From Dendrobium chrysotoxum (taxonomy: Eukaryota > Streptophyta > Magnoliopsida > Asparagales > Orchidaceae), in NCBI GenBank assembly GCA_019925795.1, contig CM034314.1, forward strand, positions 94,483,264-94,547,263: a DNA stretch of 64,000 nucleotides, given 5' to 3'. Made by a program: the position numbers and the translations under genes. The notes below the pieces were generated by a model. The model was not told the origin of the DNA. It did no database searches and worked only from the letters and a program-made list of their open reading frames with translations. Of the stretch, positions 58,101-64,000 are shown one piece after another (position 1 is the stretch's first letter; every line of letters begins with the position of its first letter).

Positions 58101-58619
58101 AACTATTTTGGCTTGTTAACTAGTGTTTGATATTCCATGTACATGAGTTTTGTTTCCATGATTTCCATTTCCATGTAATGCAGTGGTGTGCAAAACTCTG
58201 TAGTACATTTCCATTTTGCTAGAAGTGAGTTGAATCTTAACCTTTTTCATCCAACGGATGCATGAGCTAACTCTGGACCTCGCAAGCTTTGAACTTATTG
58301 ATAATGCAATTGGCAAACTCACAAATATAGCCGAATTTATCATAAATTTTGTCTACAATCTGATTGCAATCCAACATTCACAAGGCAATCAAACCAAGCT
58401 TTTGTTCTATAGGGCTTTGATAAGTTGCAAGAGATGGTCGATAAGTGGGATGGTGTTATAAAGTCCCCTACAAAACACAATCTCAAAATTTTTGCCGACA
58501 GACAAACATATGAAGCAATGGAGGAGCTTGCCCAGATTCAGAGCAAATCTGCCCACCAGCTAGCCATGGAGGTAATCCGCAATTATGTTGCTTCCCATCA
58601 AAATGGAAAAGAAGAATGA
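26936..58619 (+). CDS. SIR: Ferredoxin-dependent assimilatory sulfite reductase, chloroplast precursor, complete, 8 exons
   Basis: SIR reduces sulfite to sulfide with six electrons from ferredoxin, using siroheme and a 4Fe-4S cluster, in the plastid. Exons: 26936-27115, 29558-30328, 30434-30730, 30865-31062, 34253-34387, 34493-34609, 34720-34878, 58413-58619. Each exon length is a multiple of three, all introns are phase 0 and GT-AG, and the product is 687 aa. Residues 1-60 are Ser/Ala-rich and acid-poor, a transit peptide ending near RAVAT. The ferredoxin-like half domain contains TLRLTTRQTFQLHG (155-168), followed by GACGDLNRN (190-198) and the siroheme-pocket PRKFKIAV (277-284). The four cluster cysteines are 497 and 503 (ACPALPLC) and 543 and 547 (TGCPNGC). 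Exon 8 encodes the conserved C-terminus ending EVIRNYVASHQNGKEE. It lies 23,534 bp after exon 7 but matches strand, phase and family sequence, and no nearer candidate exists. No stop or missing residue was seen. Confidence 0.96.
27650..28937 (-). mobile_element. Giant-LTR family fragment (copy A) in SIR intron 1
   Basis: On the minus strand it starts TGAGGGCTCCAAAAATTTG and follows the same order of conserved words as copies B (35485-38047) and C (46017-51488): GCACCCCGGC, CCTCATTTTGCGAGGAC-like, CCGATAATGAGA, and AACACGGCCATCATCG near 27870. The last part contains a short internal duplication (two GAGGGG-AATTGAGATTC-type blocks). Similarity fades near 27650 and the family's 3' terminus was not found, so the copy is truncated. 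Confidence 0.65.
31470..32715. repeat. Diverged tandem duplication in SIR intron 4
   Basis: Two blocks (31470-31935 and 32300-32715) share word order: AATGTAGAG, AAAGAGAAG, GAAGAGCCTCATGG / GAAGAACCTTATGG, ATTAATGGACATTT-like, CTTTAACTATGATAA. The origin is unclear; it could be parts of a duplicated retroelement LTR or a local intron duplication. Confidence 0.55.
33046..33948 (-). pseudogene. Ty1/copia reverse transcriptase / RNase H remnant
   Basis: Three overlapping minus-strand frames together follow the end of a copia polyprotein. QFQLKNLGSVSQFLSINI matches the end of the reverse transcriptase. LLKRLLRYLNGTIILG matches the linker. STKVKYRAFALATRNIIWL, CCDNNHAIAIA, VFHARTKYIEIDYHFI and DQLAYSLTKSL match the RNase H-like end. 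Several frameshifts separate them, so it is dead. It lies antisense inside SIR intron 4. A downstream LTR could not be delimited. Confidence 0.85.
35436..38819 (-). mobile_element. 5'-truncated L1-type LINE, interrupted by solo LTR B
   Basis: On the minus strand, 38819-38053 reads as the end of an L1-type ORF2 with frameshifts: NILLVDKTREGVKGTLKL, GFSLSRYKTEYIKCNFSN, LTLGDQVIK, then SRLRWFGQIKRRPFDDAVRRVD and IQWRKRIHVADPC. The 3' tail resumes beyond the LTR at 35479 (CCATATAGTACGGTAAAGGC) and ends in a (TTG)n tail at 35436-35450. Dead copy. Confidence 0.85.
35485..38047 (-). mobile_element. Solo LTR of the giant-LTR family, copy B (2.56 kb)
   Basis: On the minus strand it begins TGTGGGCTCC and ends AAAGGTCAACA. 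It is flanked by the perfect 5-bp duplication GGGGT (plus strand, 35480-35484 and 38048-38052) inside the LINE tail. The first 2 kb aligns with the start of copy C, and the last 300 bp, including a poly-T run before GGTCAACA, aligns with the end of C. It lacks about 2.9 kb found in C. TG...CA ends plus a 5-bp duplication indicate an LTR. No coding region was recognised. Confidence 0.8.
38956..40349. other. Unclassified intronic sequence
   Basis: AT-rich with no domain-bearing frame and no bounded repeat. It may be original intron sequence or old transposon residue. Confidence 0.5.
40670..41139 (-). repeat. 3' LTR of the gag-only element
   Basis: 470 bp. Very similar to the partner at 42735-43207, including the CGAGAGGAGGATCGATCTCTCC block and TTCCTATCA end. 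Differences are mostly substitutions, so the insertion is not brand new. Confidence 0.9.
41143..41152 (-). other. Polypurine tract of the gag-only element
   Basis: GGGAGAGGAG on the minus strand, three bases before the TGTTAG start of the 3' LTR, the expected place for plus-strand priming. Confidence 0.75.
41356..42591 (-). pseudogene. Ty3/gypsy-type gag pseudogene of the gag-only element
   Basis: One reading frame runs from ATG 42591 (MAAKKVNVLEERLQGEIEQL, a coiled-coil-like start) through KMPIFEGEDAHEWIYKVERY, ALAWYQWRDMR, LREFKDGLAERFQ and YRERFEYLASRLDRLPETVL, the conserved Retrotrans_gag core, to VEDQRHLERETGG. In-frame stops are at 42481-42483, 42313-42315, 42202-42204 and 41773-41775; the last probably arose from CGA to TGA. 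No zinc knuckle is evident before the end. The frame is otherwise unbroken over 1.2 kb. Confidence 0.88.
42720..42731 (-). other. Primer-binding site of the gag-only element
   Basis: TGATATCAGAGC on the minus strand, three bases after the end of the 5' LTR. It differs at one position from TGGTATCAGAGC, the usual initiator-tRNA(Met) primer site of plant LTR retrotransposons. Confidence 0.8.
42735..43207 (-). repeat. 5' LTR of the gag-only element
   Basis: 473 bp, paired with 40670-41139. It starts TGTTAGACC and ends TTCCTATCA on the minus strand. Confidence 0.9.
43400..44677 (-). pseudogene. Ty1/copia reverse transcriptase remnant
   Basis: Frames in order on the minus strand: KEFTETYGHDYSKIFSPIAK, then VNLDWPLHQLNVKNAFLYGE (44489-44677), the N-terminal part of the copia reverse transcriptase domain; then EIARNKPDTTISQRKCIVDL and LIHTPINYNTKLSNLG (43997-44209) from its C-terminal part. 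Many frameshifts and stops; dead. Confidence 0.85.
45377..45643. mobile_element. Probable Tourist-like MITE, diverged copy
   Basis: Left end GGGTTCGTTTGGGACAG follows TGA (45374-45376), and TAA follows the proposed right end at 45644-45646. The right terminus matches poorly, so the limit rests partly on comparison with the uninterrupted R2 unit. Confidence 0.4.
49780..50240. repeat. GC-rich array with four hairpin motifs CGCTACRTGAGCG
   Basis: CGCTACATGAGCG occurs at 49912 and 50002, and CGCTACGTGAGCG at 50069 and 50179. Each is a perfect 4-bp stem (CGCT/AGCG) around a 5-base loop; in the last two the stem extends through CCCTAC/GTAGGG. Between them, GTCGCAGGCGCC-like words recur. The array is specific to copy C. 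Confidence 0.8.
50335..50735. repeat. 400-bp A/T-only low-complexity block
   Basis: Made almost entirely of TTAATTAATTATAATTAATT words in both orientations, with only scattered G and C. It is sharply bordered by GC-rich sequence on both sides and lies inside LTR copy C. Confidence 0.85.
52198..54372 (+). mobile_element. Solo LTR, family F (gypsy-like), copy 2
   Basis: Begins TGTGATGCCCCAAAATC and ends GGGTTATTACA, with the perfect 5-bp duplication ACACT (52193-52197 and 54373-54377). Collinear over 2.1 kb with the copy at 18133-20210. It is nested in family E inside SIR intron 7. Confidence 0.88.
56072..56315 (-). mobile_element. 5'-truncated LINE 3' end
   Basis: The minus strand encodes KRRPPDDPVRKVKVLDLTYV, KKGRGRPKKTWLENIRNDLS and TQWRKMIHVVDPT, the standard end of L1-type ORF2, followed by GGGATAAAGGCTTGATG and a (TTG)6 tail. 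Flanks ACCAAGTA / ATCAAGTA (56064-56071, 56316-56323) form an 8-bp target duplication with one mismatch. R1 shows the uninterrupted site near 45051. Confidence 0.85.
56860..57310. repeat. Degenerate minisatellite of about 55-60-bp units
   Basis: Words CACAACCTCGCTTGC, CATCTCCT and AAGACTTGCAT recur irregularly. CTCCTCGCTTGCTTTATAGC is repeated perfectly in tandem near 57131-57190. The open frame through it (57066-57326) follows from the repeat. Confidence 0.65.
57311..58412. other. Unclassified 3' end of SIR intron 7
   Basis: Short frames at 57644-57897 and 58116-58343 on both strands match nothing recognised. The last 50 bp contain the pyrimidine-rich run and AG that precede exon 8. Confidence 0.5.
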
Positions 58620-58636
58620 AAGAGAATTCCCCTTTG

Positions 58637-58642
58637 AATAAA
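58637..58642 (+). terminator. Candidate polyadenylation signal of SIR
   Basis: AATAAA 18 bp after the SIR stop codon. This is very close for a plant 3' UTR, so a downstream signal may be used instead; no better motif stands out before 58900. Confidence 0.3.
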
Positions 58643-60034
58643 GTAAAGCCTCTTTTCCTCTTTCCTATTTCCTATTTGATTTAGGAGATACCCCCCCAAC
58701 CAAAGAGAATTTTTTGTTTTATCTTCAGACATCTGTGCTGTTTTTTTCTTTGGCTGTATTGATATGACTTGCAGTATTTGCCATATGCTGTACAGCATGA
58801 GAATTGCTGATTCCACTAGTCTTCTATATGGCTATTAGTATAAGTTTGTTGATTAAAACTTTATGAAATTTTCAAATATTTAGTGCACAGTAAACCTTTA
58901 TTTTCTGCCAAAAATTTTGGACCATGTATTCTTTATACAACCATATTGGACCAAGTCTTCTCTTCACAAAGCCACAATTTGTCAATTATCAACACATTGG
59001 ATCATTTTAGAAGTTCATAATTTTGATTTTCTTTCATCTATCACTCGGTCTTTTTTGCGTCTCTATGCGGATATCTCAATACAAAATATATCAAAATGGA
59101 TTTTAAAATCTTTAAATTTATATTGAGATTAGTGTAATTCGAGAATGTCGTGTACATAATTCATCTCAGTATAAATTTAAATATTTTGAAGTCTATTCAG
59201 AGTAAGAGGATATTTCGGCGAAATTTTATTTATTTATTTATTTATTATAAGCTTGTCCTTCCTTTGAATTATTTTATCTTATTCATGTAGTTATTCTATT
59301 GGAAGAGATAAATTATGTTATCTTAAGCTGAGTCTTGCCACGTTTCATTAGTAGAATCACAACAATTTGAGGTTTTATGAATGTGTCTCTACTTATATAA
59401 ATGCTCCTTAATCATACAAAATAATATATATATATGATATGATTTATGGGTTGAATTTGTTTTAGTGTTATTTTATGATACATACTATGTTGTTTTACTC
59501 ATACAACAATAATAATAACAATAATATCAAGCCTTATATCAGCACTAGTGTATTGGATCTTATCAGAACTTCGTCGTTAATCATGAGTAGTACTAGTGTG
59601 GTTGACCTCCTAGGAAGTCCTCGTGTTGCACCTCTTAATAGTGTTGTTGTCGGGTCTCAAGCTCTTGACGAGAAAAATGATGGGTTGTGTTAGATAGTCG
59701 ATAGCCAGCGTAAAATTTATCGAACAGTGATGACATGAATCTTTTAATATATTATGTTATTTTACTCATAAAAAAGTTGAGATATAAAAATGTAGAGAAA
59801 TTAATGCTACTATATGATTGTGTATTTAGTCTATTTTTTTTCAAAGAAATGTAATAATTCATTACTAATTTATTTAGCTATAATTACCCTTAGACTATGG
59901 AGAACAGCTTTAATAATAATTTTTATACTTAATATCTTTAGCAAACTCCAATTTTTAGCTGAGGAGAAGCACTAATATCTGGAAAAAAATATAGTTATAA
60001 ATTTTAATTATTATAAAGCTCTGTTGCTTTTGAT
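58643..60034. other. Non-genic stretch downstream of SIR
   Basis: The first 200-300 bp probably contain the SIR 3' UTR. Beyond that AT-rich sequence with TTTA and AAT simple repeats; a 72-codon frame at 59475-59693 is unrecognised. Confidence 0.5.
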
Positions 60035-60037
60035 TAA

Positions 60038-60166
60038 GGTTTTGTTTGGCACAGTTTTTTTACTGTTTTTGAAAGCAATTTTTTAATATAAAAATTTTTT
60101 ATTCAAAAAATTATAATACTAAAAATTTGTTTTAGAAAATAATAAAAAAATTATCTCAAATGAAAC
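60038..60166. mobile_element. Tourist-like MITE, diverged copy
   Basis: Starts GGTTTTGTTTGGCAC and ends ATCTCAAATGAAAC, with the palindromic body of the family. Flanks TAA and TTA (60035-60037, 60167-60169) both fit the TWA target but differ from each other. Confidence 0.6.
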
Positions 60167-60938
60167 TTAGAGGTTTTGTTTCTTATTATTATGACGAAAA
60201 TTTAGGGGCATTAATTTTTATTTTATGACATAATAAGAATTGAGAAAGATGATGTAAAGAAGACCAATAATTTGTAAAAGTTTTAGAAAATGATGTTCCA
60301 ATTTTTTATTTTTATTTTGAAAAATATTAATTAAAATATTTTAATTCAAATTTAACTAAAATTAATTATATATTAAATTTAAATATAATATAAATTTTGA
60401 TTGATTAGTCATATATTATACTCATTTTAAAATAAAATTAATAATTATAAAATTCATTATGATTAGAATATTTTAACCCTAAATCTTTTAATTTTATCTC
60501 CCATTTTTAAAATTATGTATATAATGAATGAAAAATTCTCTATTGAAATATATAAATAAATGATATATATCAAGTAAGTGGTTAAAGATATGGAAAAATA
60601 AAGAAAGAGAGTAGCATTAAGAGAATGAAAGATATCTCTACCCAAAAGAAAAATTCTTTATAATTTTTCATATCTATATCCTTGGCTTACAACCTATTAT
60701 GTGTAGCCACATCATAAAATTTAAATACTATTTATTTTTTTTAATTATCCAAAATAATAATATTTTACACAATATAAAATAGGCGAACTTTGGTTCGACG
60801 GTCTCGACCTACCCTCCCCTCTCATTTTTACACCTCGCAATTTTATAAATTTGTTATAAAAAGGGAAAAAATTATATTAAATATATCTTAATATAAATTA
60901 TATTAAAATGAATTTAAAAATCATTAAAATGTCTTTAA

Positions 60939-61038
<100 letters not shown>

Positions 61039-61101
61039 TATATAAGAAATTTAATGCTTTTTTAAATCTATTCTAAAAAATTTAGCAATCATGACTTCTA
61101 A

Positions 61102-61527
61102 TAGGGGTGTCAAAACGAGTCAATGGGTTGGGTTCGGGTTCAATCGAAATTGACCCACTCGAATTCTGTTACTCTGAATCCAAGCCGGTTAATAAATGAG
61201 TAAAAAATATTGACTCGCTAGCAACCCGAACTCTACTCGATAAGCCATTTTGATTTAATTTTTTTTAAACTTTTTAATAATAGATTTTATATTAATTAAT
61301 AAAAATAAGATAATCATATAAATAAATAAATTAATTAAGAAAAAATTATTTAAATGAGTCATTTCAAGTCTAAATAGCATTGTGGGTTAACTAAGCGTCT
61401 AAGCCAAACCCATTTAATAAATGAGTCGGAATTTCGAATCTAAACCTAGCCCATTTATTAAATTGGTTAATTCAAACCCGAATTTTTTATGACAATTTAG
61501 TGGGTCGAGTCATTTTTTGACACCCCA
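61102..61527. mobile_element. hAT-like GGGTC family, diverged copy H5
   Basis: Starts TAGGGGTGTCAAAACG, ends TTTGACACCCCA (one terminal base lost), and is flanked by ACTTCTAA / ACATCTAA (61094-61101, 61528-61535), an 8-bp duplication with one mismatch. Internal GGGTC words are mostly decayed. Confidence 0.75.
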
Positions 61528-61535
61528 ACATCTAA

Positions 61536-64000
61536 GCCGTTTAGTTTTTAAAATTTTATAATTTTAGCCATAATGATTATTTAATTTATAAAATTAAAAT
61601 AAAAACCGTTGCCTAAGATTTTCCGCCGCCGCGTGGAAACGCCACCAAACGCATTATGAAGTGCTAATTTTTAATTATTTTTTATAATAGAAAAACTGAA
61701 AAAAGACAAAAAAAAAAAAAGTTTTTTTTAATAATTCCAATTCGCACGGCGAAAGCATCGGCGGCCGGCTTCCAGAGTGGAAGTTGACCGGAAAACGTCC
61801 AACGAACAAAAAATAATATGATTGGTGTATGACCGTTGGATTAGATTAATTTTGGAAAATAATTTATATATGTATCATGATTAAGATTTTGATTCAAATA
61901 AATATTTATGATCTTAAATTATTTTAAAATGAGTAATAGCACAAATTTTAATATCATATTTTAGTAAGAATATCATGATAAAAATGTTTTTTTATTAAAT
62001 TTGCTTTAAGATTTGTGCACATAGATGATAAAGAGTTGGAGTTATTGCAAATTTAAAACTTTTTTTTTTTTTTGCAAATTTAGAACTAAAAAAATCAATT
62101 GTAAGGGCTTAGGGTTGCTTTATATAAAAATTTTAAATGTAATGGTGGTGGTGTAAATGAGTAGAATCTTATTAATTAATTTTGACTTAATTATCTTATT
62201 GATTATAAAAAAGAAAACTTGTATTCAATTTAATGAAAAATTATGAAAGATAATTTTTTTCATTTAAGATTATGATTCGAGTCATATATTTTAAGATTTA
62301 TCATTTATTATTATCAAAAAATTTTAAAAAATTTATATTAATTAATTACTAAAATATTTAAATTTGAAGAGAAAAAAATAAAAATTCTTTGAAATATTTA
62401 AGATATATAAATTTTTTTAATATTTAATAATTCTATTCTTGAATATTTGAATTTTTTATATATTCAATAATTAGATTAATTATAATATTCTTTTAAAATT
62501 GCTCACAAGCTAATAAGTCCAATCAAAATAGATTTAAATTTGATTTATTAACTGATTGATTTGATTCATAAATTATTTTTCAATTCCAAATATTTTTTTT
62601 GAAAAATAAATAATTATTTTTTGCAATTAATACATATTAATTAACATATCTGATTATAAAAATCATCTTCTATCACAAATTTTTTTAAAAAAATATTAAA
62701 AATAATAAATAAATAAAAATATGACAGCAATTTAAAAATTAAAATAACTAAAATGTTATCTCAAACAGTTTCATTAATTTAATACAACATATGCGTTAAT
62801 TACTAGAAATTAGCTTCCAATTAATCTATTTTTTGAGGCTTTGACCAATTTTAGTCTTTTTAATTTTGATGACAGGCTAAATGATCTATCCAACCTATTC
62901 AAAATGGGAAATAATATTATTTTTTAGAGAAATTATTATTTTTAGGCGAAATAGTCTCTGTCAAATAGATGTTAATGATAATCTTATAATTATACATATA
63001 ATAATATTGTGATTTATTATATCAAAATAAAATAATGTAAAATTTGTTACAACAAAATCAGAGTGACATTTCTTACAAATCACAATGCCACATGTCAAAA
63101 TTTTGAAAAATAATAAAGCCATTTTGTTCATATAGATAGATTGCAATATTATATTAGATATTATTTTATTTATTTTATTTTATTTTAATTCTTATTGTGC
63201 GGGGCGATTGAGGGAAGTCTTGGCACGAGCACGAGCATATTGTTTTCATTGGGTGATATTTATTTTTTTAGAGCATTGTCATCTTAGTGTTGAAGAAAGG
63301 TCGTGTATATGCATAATAAGTTGGAAGTATCTCCTAAGAACAGTTATCATAGTGAATGTGGCATATGAGTTATCAGATGATGATAGACGATAAAATTGAT
63401 CATGAGAGATTGAGTGTCTAGTTAAATGGGTGTTGGAAGTTAGTGGTTGGTACGTGTCAAATGTCGGCCAATTATAGGCTTCAACCGACTTTTTAGAAGT
63501 TATGCGGTGTTTATCTGTTTGACCCGATCATTATCCTTAAGAGAGGATATTAGATAGTTGGGAAGAGTTGTGTTAGATATCGAACATCACTTAACGGTAT
63601 GCGTCGAGTGACAATAAAAGATGAATGTTACAGGTTGGACAATGTTGGGCAATATGATTATTCTCTTTAAAGAATGAGAGATTAGACACCATAAAATGCT
63701 TGCATCATATGGTAGTAGCTAATGAATATTAAATAACTTTCATTATTTTGTGTTGGGCGACGATCAATAAAAAATGTCAATGTTTTAGGATTTAGTGCAA
63801 TGTGGATCAATCATTGTCTTTATAAAAGGAGAGAAAGTAGGATTTGGAAGGCTTGTGTCAAAGGTTTATAGTTGATGGGTGCCAAATGAAGATAATAAAC
63901 CAACATTAAATGGTGATGATGACGGGCATCAACATTGGTTTGTTGTAGTGTCTAGCGATAGTTCGTGTTAACACATATAAGTTTTAACTCGAGTAAGAGT
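61536..64000. other. Non-genic stretch to the window end
   Basis: AT-rich with short T runs. Two small GC-rich patches (about 61620-61660 and 61740-61800) and a slightly richer segment from about 63190 have no recognisable coding or repeat structure. Confidence 0.5.

Larger units (their letters stand above)
34879..58412 (+). other. SIR intron 7 (23.5 kb), built of nested transposons
   Basis: Donor GTC|GTAAGC at the end of exon 7 and acceptor TTCTATAG|GGC before exon 8. Inside, in order: a tandem duplication with a LINE and a 2.56-kb solo LTR, a copia element split by a gag-only retrotransposon, a second tandem duplication split by about 10 kb of nested LTR elements, a short LINE end, a minisatellite and unrecognised sequence. 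No other gene was identified in it. Confidence 0.92.

Noticed and set aside
58116..58343. 75-codon minus-strand frame just before SIR exon 8
   Set aside because: No family resemblance; lies in intron sequence beside the acceptor.

Overview
The window looks like nuclear DNA of a flowering plant. It is AT-rich, its two genes are split by GT-AG introns, both proteins belong to plant families, and the rest is dense with plant transposons (Tourist-like and hAT-like MITEs, L1-type LINEs, Ty1/copia and Ty3/gypsy pieces, solo LTRs, SINE-like units). I cannot name the species. The 23.5-kb intron suggests a lineage with TE-expanded introns.

Only two genes can be read. (1) 6076-7798, minus strand: a complete seven-exon LOG-type cytokinin riboside 5'-monophosphate phosphoribohydrolase of 228 aa, most like the LOG8 branch. 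(2) 26936-58619, plus strand: a complete eight-exon chloroplast ferredoxin-sulfite reductase (SIR) of 687 aa. Its last 68 codons lie 23.5 kb beyond exon 7. All exon junctions in both genes keep the frame with GT/AG sites. The genes belong to different pathways (cytokinin activation; sulfate assimilation) and are divergent neighbours about 19 kb apart, with no sign of shared control.

Layout: 1-6075 is non-genic, with a cluster of six Tourist-like MITEs at 1917-4509. 6076-8132 holds LOG and its upstream (CT)37 tract. 8307-26528 is a repeat field: four hAT-like elements full of GGGTC words (8-bp target duplications), more Tourist-like MITEs, three solo LTRs with 5-bp duplications, one LTR carrying a roughly 30-bp minisatellite, and two tRNA-derived SINE-like units. 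26936-34878 is SIR exons 1-7; intron 1 holds a copy of a giant-LTR family and intron 4 an antisense copia remnant. 34879-58412 is SIR intron 7, a nested stack: a tandem duplication hit by a LINE, itself hit by a 2.56-kb solo LTR; a copia element whose LTR is split by a 2.54-kb gag-only LTR retrotransposon (LTRs, PBS, PPT and target duplication all visible); and a second tandem duplication split by about 10 kb of nested LTR insertions, including a 5.47-kb element from the same family as the 2.56-kb one. 58413-58619 is SIR exon 8. 58643-64000 is non-genic apart from one MITE, an (AT)n tract and a fifth hAT-like element.

The most unusual items are the 23.5-kb terminal intron of SIR, the giant-LTR family (perfect 5-bp duplications around copies of 2.56 and 5.47 kb, the longer one with four copies of a hairpin motif), the near-complete gag-only retrotransposon, and an in-frame 36-nt candidate exon in LOG. 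I found no tRNA or rRNA gene, CRISPR array or prokaryote-type system.
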